A DNA stretch of 64,000 nucleotides, taken from contig CAWJGS010000010.1 in the NCBI GenBank assembly GCA_963842575.1, forward strand, positions 620,001 through 684,000. The letters run 5' to 3'. Origin of the DNA: JACDER01 sp963842575. Its GTDB lineage: Bacteria; Actinomycetota; Thermoleophilia; Gaiellales; Gaiellaceae. Below, one piece after another: positions 34,066 through 42,253 of the stretch. The position numbers were made by a program, and so were the translations under genes. Below the pieces are notes generated by a model. It worked only from the letters and a program-made list of their open reading frames with translations, had not been told where the DNA came from and did not search any database. Within the stretch, counting starts at the first letter, position 1; the number at the start of each line of letters is the position of its first letter.

Positions 34066-35523
34066 TCAGGACGCAAGCTCCTTCGGGGAGCGGTACGACA
34101 GCGCCTCGGCGACATGCTCCGCTGCCACGCAGTCCGCGCCGGCAAGGGCTGCGATCGTCGCCGCCACGCGCCCGACGCGCGCGCGGCCTCGGCCCGAAAG
34201 CGGCAAGCGATCGACGGCCCTGTCGAGCAAGGCGCTTGCCTCCGCATCGCGAGCGGGGATGTCTGCGTCGAGCCGTGCCCGAGCCGCGACAACACGCTCG
34301 CGGACGGCGGTCGAGGCCTCACCCGGCGCGCCGGCCAGCTCGCGAGCGCGTGGACGCGGCATCGTCACGACCAGGTCGAAGCGGTCGAGGAGCGCGTGGG
34401 AGAGCTTCGCGCGGAAGCGCGCGAGCTGCTGGGGCGAGCACGAGCACTCCGCCGCCGGGTCGGCCCGGCCTCCGCACGGGCAGAGGTTCATCGTCGCGAC
34501 CAGTTGAAAACGGGCCGGGAAGACCGCCTGTCCGGACGCCCGCGCGATGCTGATCGCGCCGTCCTCCAGCGGCTGGCGGAGGGCCTCGAGCACCGGCCGC
34601 TGGAACTCGGGGAACTCGTCCAACAGAAGAACACCGTTGTGGGCGAGGCTCGCTTCTCCCGGACGTGGTCCAAGCCCGCCGCCGACGATTGCTGCCATCG
34701 ACGCGCTGTGATGCGGTGCGCGAAACGGCGGCAGCTCGATCAGCGAGCCCGTTGGTCCGAGCACGCCCGCAACGGAGTGGATGCGCGTGACCTCGAGAGC
34801 CTGGCTGCGCCCGAGTGGAGGAAGAATTCCCGGAAGTCGACGCGCGACCATGGTCTTTCCGGTGCCCGGCGGCCCGAGTAGCAGCAGGTTGTGGCGCCCC
34901 GCGGCAGCAAGCTCGACAGCGCGCGTTGCCCGTTCCTGGCCGCGAACATCGGCGAGGTCCGGGGCGCGGGCCCGAGGGCGTTGTCCGTTCGGTGGCACGT
35001 AGGGTGGCGGCCGGCTGCCCCCGCTCAGGTAGGACACGGCCTCCGAGAGATGCCGGACGGGAATCGGTTCCACACCGGCCAGTGCGGCCTCCGGCGACGA
35101 TTCGGCGGGACAGAGGATCCGCTCGAGCCCGATTCGCTTCGCTCCCTCGGCCACGGCGAGCACGCCGCCCACGGGACGCAGCCGACCGTCGAGCGCGAGC
35201 TCGCCCACGACTGCGTGCCCGCGCAGAGATGCAGGATCGACCTGGCCGGAGGCAGCCAGGATGGCAAGCGCGATTGAGAGGTCGAAGGCCGATCCCTCCT
35301 TGCGCAGGCCGGCAGGCGCGAGATTGACGACGACTCGGGCAACCGGCCAATTGAGCTCAGCCGAGACGATCCCGCTGCGGACGCGTTCCTTCGCCTCCTG
35401 GCAGGCGCGGTCGGCCAGACCGACGATCGTCAAGGTCGGCTTGCCCTCCGCGAGGTGGGCCTCTACCTCCACCCGACGTGGCTCGAGGCCGACAAGCGCA
35501 TGTGTGGTCGCGCGTCCGAGCAC
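34066..35523 (-). CDS. comM: YifB/ComM-family Mg-chelatase-like AAA+ ATPase
   Basis: AAA+ helicase-like protein; ComM drives branch migration of integrated DNA in transformation. The 485 residues contain the N-terminal domain (TTHALVGLEPRRVEVEAHLAEGKP, IVGLADRACQEAKERVRSGI), the ATPase core with GPPGTGKTMVARRLPGILP, Walker B GVLLLDEFPEF, FPARFQLVATMNLCPCG and the C-terminal helical domain LPLSGRGRARVGRVAATIAAL. The CPCG...CSCSPQQ cysteines typical of the family are present. Full length and undisturbed. It shares a minus-strand block with yraN and rnhB upstream and dprA downstream. Confidence 0.93.
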   Translation of the reverse strand: MLGRATTHALVGLEPRRVEVEAHLAEGKPTLTIVGLADRACQEAKERVRSGIVSAELNWPVARVVVNLAPAGLRKEGSAFDLSIALAILAASGQVDPASLRGHAVVGELALDGRLRPVGGVLAVAEGAKRIGLERILCPAESSPEAALAGVEPIPVRHLSEAVSYLSGGSRPPPYVPPNGQRPRARAPDLADVRGQERATRAVELAAAGRHNLLLLGPPGTGKTMVARRLPGILPPLGRSQALEVTRIHSVAGVLGPTGSLIELPPFRAPHHSASMAAIVGGGLGPRPGEASLAHNGVLLLDEFPEFQRPVLEALRQPLEDGAISIARASGQAVFPARFQLVATMNLCPCGGRADPAAECSCSPQQLARFRAKLSHALLDRFDLVVTMPRPRARELAGAPGEASTAVRERVVAARARLDADIPARDAEASALLDRAVDRLPLSGRGRARVGRVAATIAALAGADCVAAEHVAEALSYRSPKELAS

Positions 35524-35571
35524 TCCTCGACCGTAGACAGCAAAACCGCACGTGTCTGTGCCGACTCTGGA

Positions 35572-35952
35572 CTAAAAGGCGTGCTCGAGTCGCTCGATCT
35601 GCCGGCCGTGGATGCCGATGATGTCGAAGGAGCTCTGCAGGCCGGCCAGTTCGGGACGCGCCGCCTGCCAGAGCGACGCGGCGTGGCGAAGCCGCTCCTC
35701 CTGCTCCGCTCCGACCATCTCGAACGGATGGCCGTAGTCCAGGCGTGAGCGCATCTTCACCTCGCAAAAGACGAGGCGCGAGCCGCGGCGGACGATGAGG
35801 TCGATCTCGCTTCTTCCGACCCGCACGTTCGTCCCCAGGATCCGGTAGCCGCGGACTCGGTAGTAGAGGCGGGCGCGGCGCTCGGCTGCCCGAGCGGCGA
35901 CTAGGTGGCTTGCGCCACGCGGGCCCGGGCTTCGTCCTCGGAGAGGTAGCAC
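35572..35952 (-). CDS. yraN: UPF0102 (YraN) nuclease-like protein
   Basis: A small PD-(D/E)XK-like protein of 126 residues with the family core YYRVRGYRILGTNVRVGRSEIDLI followed by LVFCEVKMRSRLDYGHPFEMV. The acidic residue in GRSEIDLI and the E-V-K triad are the putative metal site. Its GTG start (35950-35952) lies 52 bp inside rnhB in another frame; no closer start exists, so the overlap appears genuine. Often found between rnhB and comM in actinobacteria, as here. Confidence 0.88.
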   Translation of the reverse strand: MLPLRGRSPGPRGASHLVAARAAERRARLYYRVRGYRILGTNVRVGRSEIDLIVRRGSRLVFCEVKMRSRLDYGHPFEMVGAEQEERLRHAASLWQAARPELAGLQSSFDIIGIHGRQIERLEHAF

Positions 35953-36569
35953 AGCGCCTGGAAGGAGCGGCGGTGGATGTCGGACGGGCCGTGCTGCCGC
36001 ACCTTCGCCGAGTGGGCCGGGGTGATGTAGCCGACGTGCGAGGCGAAGCCGTACCGGGGATACACGGCGTCCATCCGCCGCATCGCGCGGTCACGGACCA
36101 CCTTGGCGATGATCGAAGCCGCGGCGATAGCCGCGCTTCGCTCGTCACCGTCGACGACCGCCCGATGCTCGGGAGCGGTGGGGCCGAGGCGGAACCCGTC
36201 GACGAGGCAGATCTCGGCCGGCGGTGAAAGCGCGTGCAGAGCGGAGCGCAGGCCGGCGAGGTTCATCCGGTGCAGGCCGTGACGATCGATCGCGTCCGAA
36301 GAGATGACTCGAACCGCGATCCGCTCAGCGCAGCCGACGACGGCACGAAAGAGCTCCTCCCGCTCGGCCGGCGCGACCTGCTTGGAGTCGTTCAGCAGTC
36401 CGAGCGGGCGCACGCGGTGGTTGCGGAGGCAGCCGTAGTCGAGGAGGACGCCCGCGACGACCAGTGGACCGGCGAGCGAGCCGCGCCCGGCCTCGTCGGC
36501 GCCGGCGACGTACCGTGCGCCGAGCTTGCGGTCGAAGCGAAGGAGCTTCTGTCCGGTGCGAACGGGCAC
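35901..36569 (-). CDS. rnhB: Ribonuclease HII
   Basis: Cleaves RNA in RNA-DNA hybrids and at misincorporated ribonucleotides. The 222-residue protein has the catalytic start VAGADEAGRGSLAGPLVVAGVLL (D-E), LLNDSKQVAPAERE, ICLVDGF with the third aspartate, and GDERSAAIAAASIIAKVVRDRAM. A longer frame runs upstream, but GTG 36567-36569 (VPVRTGQKLLRFDRKLG) is the natural start because conserved sequence begins there. The C-terminus overlaps yraN. Confidence 0.93.
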   Translation of the reverse strand: MPVRTGQKLLRFDRKLGARYVAGADEAGRGSLAGPLVVAGVLLDYGCLRNHRVRPLGLLNDSKQVAPAEREELFRAVVGCAERIAVRVISSDAIDRHGLHRMNLAGLRSALHALSPPAEICLVDGFRLGPTAPEHRAVVDGDERSAAIAAASIIAKVVRDRAMRRMDAVYPRYGFASHVGYITPAHSAKVRQHGPSDIHRRSFQALCYLSEDEARARVAQAT

Positions 36570-36845
36570 GCGCCGAGGATAGCCCGACGAGCGGTCACGA
36601 CTCAGTGACGGCTCCGTGAACTCTTTGCACCGTGCGGGAATCGGTTCCGTCTCGCAACAGTCTGGTGAGAGTTCGGCCGATACGCTCGCCGCGGGCGGCG
36701 GGTGGACGCTCTTCCCCACCCTGGGTGGGGACGTTAAGGAAGGAGCCGGAACCCCGACCCACCCGCGACCCGCTCCGACGACGGCAGCGCAGCGACGCGA
36801 GCAGAGACACTCCGGTCCCTGCGAGCCTGCCCGGGATTGTTGGCG
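36570..36845. other. 276-bp gap between rplS and rnhB; one small hairpin, otherwise nothing recognised
   Basis: No convincing gene on either strand. CCCCACCC (36714-36721) and GGGTGGGG (36723-36730) form a short GC stem that could stop transcription after rplS on the minus strand, but no T-tract follows it. The rnhB-yraN-comM-dprA promoter is expected here; I cannot assign clear -35/-10 boxes. Confidence 0.35.
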
Positions 36846-37364
36846 CTACTTGGACTCGGTCTCGGGAACGGACTCGTCGCCGGAGGAAGCCTCCGGCGCG
36901 GCCTCCGCATCCGCAGCCTCGGTGTGCGCGGCCTCGAGCTCGTCCGGCTCGGTGTCCGCGACCTCCGGCTCCGGCTGGGGCTCGACCGGCTCGGCGACGG
37001 GCGTCTGCGGAAGCACGGCGCCCGCCTTCGTCCGCACCCGCGCCCGCTTGCCGACCTTGTCCCGCAGGTAGTACAGCTTCGCGCGCCGGACGACGCCGAT
37101 CGCGGCCACCTCGATCCGCTCGATCTTGGGGGAGTGGAGCGGGAACGTCCGCTCGACACCGACGCCGAACGACTGCTTGCGGACTGTGAACGTCTCGTGC
37201 ACGCCCGATCCCTGCCGCTTGATCACGATGCCCTCGAACACCTGGGTGCGCCGGCGCTGCCCCTCGATCACCTGGAAGTGCACGCGCACGGTGTCTCCCG
37301 CCTTGAACGGCGGGATGTTCGGGCGCATCTGGCGCCGTTCGATGGACTCGATCACGTTACTCAT
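36846..37364 (-). CDS. rplS: 50S ribosomal protein L19 with acidic C-terminal extension
   Basis: L19 sits at the 30S-50S interface. The first ~115 residues are canonical: MSNVIESIERRQMRPNIPPF, FKAGDTVRVHFQVIEGQRRR, VFEGIVIKRQGSGVHETFTVRK, GVGVERTFPLHSPKIERIEV and RRAKLYYLRDKVGKRARV. About 55 extra residues follow, made mostly of Glu, Pro, Ala, Asp and Thr (VEPQPEPEVADTEPDELEAA). L19 is normally ~115-120 residues, so this tail is unusual; it should be disordered and negatively charged. Start at ATG 37362-37364. Confidence 0.93.
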   Translation of the reverse strand: MSNVIESIERRQMRPNIPPFKAGDTVRVHFQVIEGQRRRTQVFEGIVIKRQGSGVHETFTVRKQSFGVGVERTFPLHSPKIERIEVAAIGVVRRAKLYYLRDKVGKRARVRTKAGAVLPQTPVAEPVEPQPEPEVADTEPDELEAAHTEAADAEAAPEASSGDESVPETESK

Positions 37365-37423
37365 GGCAGGAAAACGGCCTGGCGCTGGGCCCGGCCGTCG
37401 GGAAATGCTAGCGAACGCCGCGA

Positions 37424-38398
37424 CTACGGCTGGGCGTGGCGCCGTCTCCGCACCGCGAGGACGACGAAGAAGCCGCCGATCACGAAGAGGATCGCGAGGA
37501 TGCCCGCACCGAGCGGGCCCGGGGTGTCGACGTGGAGCCGGTTCGGCGGCCAGTAGATCGCGAACACCGGCCCGATCAAGTTCCCGCGCGGCACCGACCC
37601 CCAGCGGCGCGAGTCGCACGATTGCGTCCGGTTGTCCCCGACGAAGAAGTAGGAGTTCTTGGGGACGATCCAGAACCCGTCGCGGTCGTCCCGCCGGCCG
37701 GGCTTGATGTAGCTGGAGTCGTCCAAGCGCTTTCCGTTGATGTAGAACCAGCCGTTCTTCTCCCGGACCTGCTCGCCCGGAAGGCCGATCAGGCGCTTGA
37801 CGAACGTCCCGCCGGCGCCGCACTCGAGTGCAGCCTTCGGAGGCGTGTTGAAGACGATGATCTCGCCGCGGTTCGGGTCACGCAGGTGATAGATGAAGCG
37901 GTTCGCGAGCACTCGGTCGGAGAAATGCGCCTCGCAGCCGCTGGCCACGTCGCCGTTCTTGGCGCAATGCAGCGTCGGCTCCATGGACGAGGACGGAATG
38001 CGATACGGGTTCACCACCCAGGCCTTGATTGCGAGCACGATCAGGACGGCCCCGGCAATCGTCAGCACCCAGTCGAGCGCGATCCGCCACGGGCGCGGAA
38101 GCTTGTATGTCATCCGCGTGAACGGGTTGCGGGGACGCTTCTCCTCGGCCTCCTCGAGCACCGGCAGCCCCGGCGCCGGCTCGCGTACCGGCGCGCCCGG
38201 CGGCGCACCATCCGCCTCGCGTCTCCAGCGCGGGTCGCTCAGCGTCCGGTAGGCCTCCTCGACCTCGTCCATCCGCTCCTGTACCTCGACCGGCGACTCG
38301 CCCGACTCGCGCTCGCGCAGGGCCTGGCGGTAGGCGTACCGGATCTGCGCTTCCGAGGCGTCCTTCGGGACGCCGAGAACCTCGTATGGGTCTTTCAC
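37424..38398 (-). CDS. lepB: Signal peptidase I with an N-terminal J-domain-like segment
   Basis: Cleaves signal peptides of exported proteins at the membrane. The C-terminal ~225 residues are a normal type I signal peptidase: membrane helix at ~105-128, box B YRIPSSSMEPTL with nucleophile Ser138, box D GGTFVKRLIGLPGE with general base Lys201, box E VGDNRTQSCDSRRWG, and a second membrane helix at the C-terminus. The first ~65 residues read DPYEVLGVPKDASEAQIRYA...EVEEAYRTLSDPRWRREAD, the helix pattern of a DnaJ J-domain but without the HPD motif. GTG 38396-38398 overlaps the trmD stop (GTGA). Confidence 0.9.
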   Translation of the reverse strand: MKDPYEVLGVPKDASEAQIRYAYRQALRERESGESPVEVQERMDEVEEAYRTLSDPRWRREADGAPPGAPVREPAPGLPVLEEAEEKRPRNPFTRMTYKLPRPWRIALDWVLTIAGAVLIVLAIKAWVVNPYRIPSSSMEPTLHCAKNGDVASGCEAHFSDRVLANRFIYHLRDPNRGEIIVFNTPPKAALECGAGGTFVKRLIGLPGEQVREKNGWFYINGKRLDDSSYIKPGRRDDRDGFWIVPKNSYFFVGDNRTQSCDSRRWGSVPRGNLIGPVFAIYWPPNRLHVDTPGPLGAGILAILFVIGGFFVVLAVRRRRHAQP

Positions 38399-39054
38399 GC
38401 CGGGCTCCTGCTCAGGCTCTGCTCGCGCCGCCACTGCTCGATCCGGCCGTGGTCGCCGGAGAGCAGCACGTCCGGGACGCTCCAGCCGCGGAACTCGGGC
38501 GGCCGCGTGTAGTGCGGATACTCGAGGCCGCCGTCGAGCGCGGCCGAGAAGCTCTCGACCAGCCCCGACTCCTCGCTTCCGAGCGCGCCGGGCAGGCGCC
38601 GGGCGAGCGCGTCGACGATGACCATCGCGGGCAGCTCGCCTCCGGAGAGGATGTAGGGCCCGATAGAGATCGCGTCCGAGGCGAGGTGGGTGACGATCCG
38701 TTCGTCGAAGCCTTCGAACCGGGACGAGAGGAGCGTCAGCCGCTCCTCGCCTGCGAGCCCCTCGACGGTGGCCTGGTCGAGCTGCCGGCCCTGGGGCGTC
38801 AGGGCGATCACCCGGTGCTCGGGGACGCCGCCGTACACCGCATCGAGCGCGGCCGCAACGACGTCCACGCGCAACACCATCCCGGCGCCCCCTCCGTAGG
38901 GATCGTCGTCCACCTGGCCTGCGCGCAGGGGGGTCGAGTCCCGGTAGTTGAAGAGTCGCAGGTCGAGGCTACGGCCGAGGACGGAGGAGACCGGACGCTG
39001 CTCGGTGAGCCAGCCGAAGGCGTGCGGCAGGAGGGTGAAAACGTCTAGTTGCAA
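38395..39054 (-). CDS. trmD: tRNA (guanine-N1)-methyltransferase TrmD
   Basis: Methylates G37 of tRNAs reading CNN codons with SAM and prevents frameshifting. The 219-residue SPOUT enzyme shows MQLDVFTLLPHAF, DDDPYGGGAGMVLRVD, RFEGFDERIVTHLASDAISIGPYILSGGELPAMVIVDALARRLPGALG and the C-terminal LEYPHYTRPPEFRGWSVPDVLLSGDH. All knot residues are in place; normal family size is 220-250. Part of the rpsP-khpA-(MPE)-rimM-trmD-lepB-rplS block. It starts 11 bp after the rimM stop. Confidence 0.96.
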   Translation of the reverse strand: MQLDVFTLLPHAFGWLTEQRPVSSVLGRSLDLRLFNYRDSTPLRAGQVDDDPYGGGAGMVLRVDVVAAALDAVYGGVPEHRVIALTPQGRQLDQATVEGLAGEERLTLLSSRFEGFDERIVTHLASDAISIGPYILSGGELPAMVIVDALARRLPGALGSEESGLVESFSAALDGGLEYPHYTRPPEFRGWSVPDVLLSGDHGRIEQWRREQSLSRSPA

Positions 39055-39065
39055 CGAAAGTGAGG

Positions 39066-39530
39066 TTACCCGTGGTCGGAGAAGCCAGGTGCGACAACGA
39101 CTTTGGACCCGTCGAGGTCGATCTCGAGGACGCAGGCGGCGACGAAGGGTAGCGCGAGCCCGGAATCGAGCTCGATGACGTCGTTGGCGACGCCCGGCGC
39201 CACGTTGGTCACTCGGCCGAGCACGGCGCCGCCTTCCTCGACAGCCTCGAGCCCGACCAGATCCGCCACGTAGTACGAATCCGCGTCCGGCGGAGGGAGC
39301 TCAGAGCGTGGAACCTCCAGTTTCGCGCCGCGCTCGACTTCCCGGTCCAGCCGGATCACGGGACGACCCCCCGACCGCTTCGTCTCGACCACCCGTACGG
39401 GCTCGCCGCCCGCGATCAGCTGTGCCCCCACCGCGAACCGTTCCGGATCGCTGCTCGGCTGCTCGACGAAGAACGCGCCTGCGAGGCCGTGCGGCTTTCC
39501 GACCCGGCCGACCTCGACCAGTTCGCTCAC
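39066..39530 (-). CDS. rimM: Ribosome maturation factor RimM
   Basis: Assists 16S rRNA/30S head maturation by binding S19. The 154-residue protein has the N-terminal VSELVEVGRVGKPHGLAGAFFV and the PRC-barrel half SYYVADLVGLEAVEEGGAVLGRVTNVAPGVANDVIELDSG, ending with VLEIDLDGSKVVVAPGFSDHG. The GTG start (39528-39530) overlaps the stop of the upstream phosphoesterase gene as GTGA. Slightly shorter than usual (160-180). Confidence 0.92.
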   Translation of the reverse strand: MSELVEVGRVGKPHGLAGAFFVEQPSSDPERFAVGAQLIAGGEPVRVVETKRSGGRPVIRLDREVERGAKLEVPRSELPPPDADSYYVADLVGLEAVEEGGAVLGRVTNVAPGVANDVIELDSGLALPFVAACVLEIDLDGSKVVVAPGFSDHG

Positions 39531-40168
39531 GAACGGCGGTCCTCCAGGCTCGCGATGGCTTCCTCCCGGGAAGCCGCGACCTGCAGGTTCTCCGCCACGA
39601 AATCGGCCGCTTGCGGCCACTCGCTGGAGCCGACCGCGGCGATCGCCCGCTCGACGTCGAAAGACGTCTTGCGGAAGCGAGGCTCGCCGTCCTCGATCAC
39701 GGCCCAGAAGGCGGCGACCTCGCCCTCGTAGGGCATCCCGACCGACCCCGCGTTGACGATACGCACACGGGTCGCCCGCCGGTCGAACTGGTGGTGCGTG
39801 TGGCCGATGACGACGGTGTCCTCCGCCGCGTCCGCGAAGAGCTCGTCCAGGGCCTCGACCGGTGTTTCGGCGGTCACGATCGGCATGTCGTCGGTCGGGG
39901 TGGAGTGGCAGTAGAGGACGCCGTCCAGTGCGACCGTCATCGGCAGCTCCTGTAGCCAGTGGACCTCCGACTCGCGGTCGCAGTTCCCCCGCACGAAGTG
40001 TGCTCCGTCTACGGAGCGCACGAGCTCGAGCGTCTCGTCGGGGTAGGGGCCCCAATCGAGGTCGCCGCCGAAGACGACCGCGTCCACTCCCTCGTCGGCC
40101 ACGTCGGCGAGCACCGCCTCGAGCGCCCACGGCATCGCGTGGACGTCGTACAAAGCTGCGACTCTCAT
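39527..40168 (-). CDS. Metallophosphoesterase (YfcE/diadenosine-type)
   Basis: A 213-residue calcineurin-like phosphoesterase. Metal ligands are visible as MRVAALYDVHAMPWAL (D-x-H), VVFGGDLDWGPYPDETL (GD), VRGNCDRESEV (GNCD, variant of GNHD), YCHSTP and VVIGHTHHQFDRR (GHTH). It may be a phosphodiesterase or a nucleotide phosphatase; specificity cannot be told. Its insertion between khpA and rimM, with 4-bp overlaps at both ends (ATGA and GTGA), suggests translational coupling with ribosome-biogenesis genes. Confidence 0.85.
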   Translation of the reverse strand: MRVAALYDVHAMPWALEAVLADVADEGVDAVVFGGDLDWGPYPDETLELVRSVDGAHFVRGNCDRESEVHWLQELPMTVALDGVLYCHSTPTDDMPIVTAETPVEALDELFADAAEDTVVIGHTHHQFDRRATRVRIVNAGSVGMPYEGEVAAFWAVIEDGEPRFRKTSFDVERAIAAVGSSEWPQAADFVAENLQVAASREEAIASLEDRRS

Positions 40169-40395
40169 GCGATCTCGATCTGCACGCGCCGGTCCTCCCC
40201 GGCCGCGGCGGCGCGAATGACCGTCCGCAGCGCGCGCGCGACACGGCCCTGGCGGCCAATCACCTTCCCGATGTCCGCCTCGGCGACGTGCAGGTGGAGG
40301 ACGAGGCCGCCGTAGTCGTCCTCCCCCTCGTCGACCTGAACCGCGTCCGGGTCGTCCACCAGCTGCCGGGCGAGGTACTCGAGCAGCTCAGCCAA
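40165..40395 (-). CDS. khpA: KH-domain RNA-binding protein KhpA
   Basis: A 76-residue single KH domain protein: MAELLEYLARQLVDDPDAV, then LVLHLHVAEADIGKVIGRQGRVARALRTVIRAAA with the G-K-V-I-G-R-Q-G loop (GxxG). It binds RNA and is conserved between rpsP and rimM across Gram-positive bacteria. The start is TTG (40393-40395), overlapping the end of rpsP by 8 bp. Confidence 0.93.
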   Translation of the reverse strand: MAELLEYLARQLVDDPDAVQVDEGEDDYGGLVLHLHVAEADIGKVIGRQGRVARALRTVIRAAAAGEDRRVQIEIA

Positions 40396-40630
40396 TGTTC
40401 TTGGCCTTCAGCAGGCGGGAGACCGCCTGCGACGGCTGCGCGCCCTTGCCGAGCCACTCCTTCACCTTCTCCTCGTCGAACTCGATCGTCGAGGGCTCGG
40501 TCTGCGGGTTGTAGCGCCCGATGATCTCGAGGAACTTGCCGTCGCGCGGCGAGCGCGAGTCCGCGACGACGACGCGGTAGATCGGATTCTTCTTCCCGCC
40601 GACGCGGGTCAACCTCATGTGAACTGCCAT
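40388..40630 (-). CDS. rpsP: 30S ribosomal protein S16
   Basis: The 80-residue protein reads MAVHMRLTRVGGKKNPIYRVVVADSRSPRDGKFLEIIGRYNP and ends with GKGAQPSQAVSRLLKAKNIG, the canonical S16 pattern. The upstream ATG (40628-40630) is chosen over the internal one at MRLTRV because AGGAG lies four bases before it. It is just 7 bp from the restored end of ffh. Confidence 0.96.
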   Translation of the reverse strand: MAVHMRLTRVGGKKNPIYRVVVADSRSPRDGKFLEIIGRYNPQTEPSTIEFDEEKVKEWLGKGAQPSQAVSRLLKAKNIG

Positions 40631-40637
40631 CTGTCTC

Positions 40638-41949
40638 CTATCTCATTCCGGGTAACGCGGGAATCTTGCCTTTTCCTAAGCTGCTTCATCATCTTCTCCA
40701 TCTGCTTGCGGGCCGTCAGCAGCTGGTTGACCTGCTGGACGGTGACCCCGCTCCCCTTCGCGATCCGCAGCCGGCGCGAGCCGTTGATCAGGTGCGGGCC
40801 GGCGCGCTCGGCCGGGGTCATCGACAGGACGATGGCCTCGACGCGCCTGAGCTGGCGCTCGTCGATGTCCACGCCCTTGAGCTGGTTCCCGAGGCCGGGG
40901 ATGAGCGAGACGACGCTCTTGAGGGGCCCCATGTTCTGCAGCATCCGGTAGCTCTGCAGGAAGTCGTCGAAGGTGAACTCGCCCGCGCGCAGCCGGCGCT
41001 CGAGGGCCTCCTTCTCGTCCTCCTCGGCCGCGGCCTCCGCCTTCTCGATCAGCGAGAGCACGTCGCCCATTCCCAGAATGCGTGAGGCCATGCGGTCGGG
41101 ATGGAAGTACTCGAGCTGGTCGAGCTTCTCGCCGGTGGAGGCGAGCTTGACCGGCTTGCCGGTGACCGCCTTGACCGAGAGGGCGGCGCCGCCGCGGGCG
41201 TCTCCGTCCAGCTTCGTCAGGACGACGCCGTCGAACGCGACCCGCTCCTGGAAGGCCTCCGCAACCGAGACGGCCTCCTGGCCGGTCATCGAATCGAGGA
41301 CGAGCAGCACGTTCGTCGGCTTGACCTCGGCGCGGATGTCGGCCAGCTCCTGCATCAGCGCCTCGTCGATCTGCAGGCGGCCGGCGGTGTCGACGATGAC
41401 GACGTCCTCCCCCGCCTCGGTCGCGCCTGCCACGCCCTCGCGCGCGACCTTGACCGGATCCTTCTCGCCCGTGTACACCGGGACCTGGATCTGCCGGCCG
41501 AGCTGCTGGAGCTGCTCGACCGCGGCCGGACGCTGCAGGTCGGCGGCGACGAGCGCGGGCTTCTTCCCCTCCTTGCGCAGGAGCAGGGCGAGCTTGGCGG
41601 CGGCGGTCGTCTTCCCCGCGCCCTGGAGACCAGCCAGAAGAACGACGGTGGGAGGACGACTCGCGAACGCGAGCTTCGAGCTTCCGCTCCCCATCAGCGC
41701 CGTCAGCTCCTCGTGGACGATCTTCACGACCTGCTGGCCGGGCGTGAGGCTCTTCAGGACGTCCTGTCCATGCGCCCGCTCGCGCACGCGCTCGACGAAT
41801 TCCTTGACGACCCTGAAGTTGACGTCGGCCTCGAGCAGCGCGAGCCGGATCTCGCGCATCGCGCGCGAGATCGCCTCCTCGTCGAGCGTGCCGCGCTTGC
41901 GGACGTCGCCGAGCGCCGCCTGGAGCTTGTCGGACAGGGTTTCGAACAT
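40638..41949 (-). CDS. ffh: Signal recognition particle protein Ffh (frameshift at the extreme 3' end)
   Basis: SRP GTPase that binds signal sequences and 4.5S RNA. N domain from MFETLSDKLQAALGDVRKRG; G domain with GLQGAGKTTAAAKLALLLRKEGKK, DTAGRL, TKLDGDARGGAAL and the closing loop; M domain with NINGSRRLRIAKGSG-like (LINGSRRLRIAKGSG) and QLLTARKQMEKMMKQL. As read, the frame continues to 40615 with RKRQDSRVTRNEI, but dropping one base at ~40671-40680 gives LGKGKIPALPGMR and a stop at 40638-40640, the normal Ffh ending. The 4.5S RNA gene is not in the window. Confidence 0.93.
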
Positions 41950-42008
41950 TCGCGCCCAGTGTAGTTAGGCCTTATCGTCCGGCCTGCAAACGACCCAGGA
42001 GGCACGAC

Positions 42009-42215
42009 ATGGCTGAAGTCGCAAAGATCGTCCGTCTGATCGGCTCGTCGCCCGAGAGCTTCGCCAAGGCCGCCGACGCGGCCGTGCAGGAGGCGGCGAA
42101 GACGCTGCGCGGGATCAGCGGCGCGCACGTGGTGACGATGAGCGCCGTGGTCGAAGGCGACCACATCACCGAGTACCGCACGACCGTCGACATCGCTTTC
42201 GGCGTCGAGCGCTAA
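42009..42215 (+). CDS. Dodecin (flavin-storage protein)
   Basis: A 68-residue protein MAEVAKIVRLIGSSPESFAKAADAAVQEAAKTLRGISGAHVV ending with EYRTTVDIAFGVER. This matches the dodecin fold: strand, helix with S-x-x-S and A-A-x-x-A, then two strands. Dodecins form hollow dodecamers that store riboflavin/FMN (or CoA in related forms). An AGGAGG ribosome site (41998-42003) is ideally placed before the ATG. The gene is divergent from ffh and 38 bp upstream of the cyclase gene. Confidence 0.85.
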   Translation: MAEVAKIVRLIGSSPESFAKAADAAVQEAAKTLRGISGAHVVTMSAVVEGDHITEYRTTVDIAFGVER

Positions 42216-42253
42216 CCCGATCCGGCCGCGGCGAGCGGCCTAGACTCCACCGC

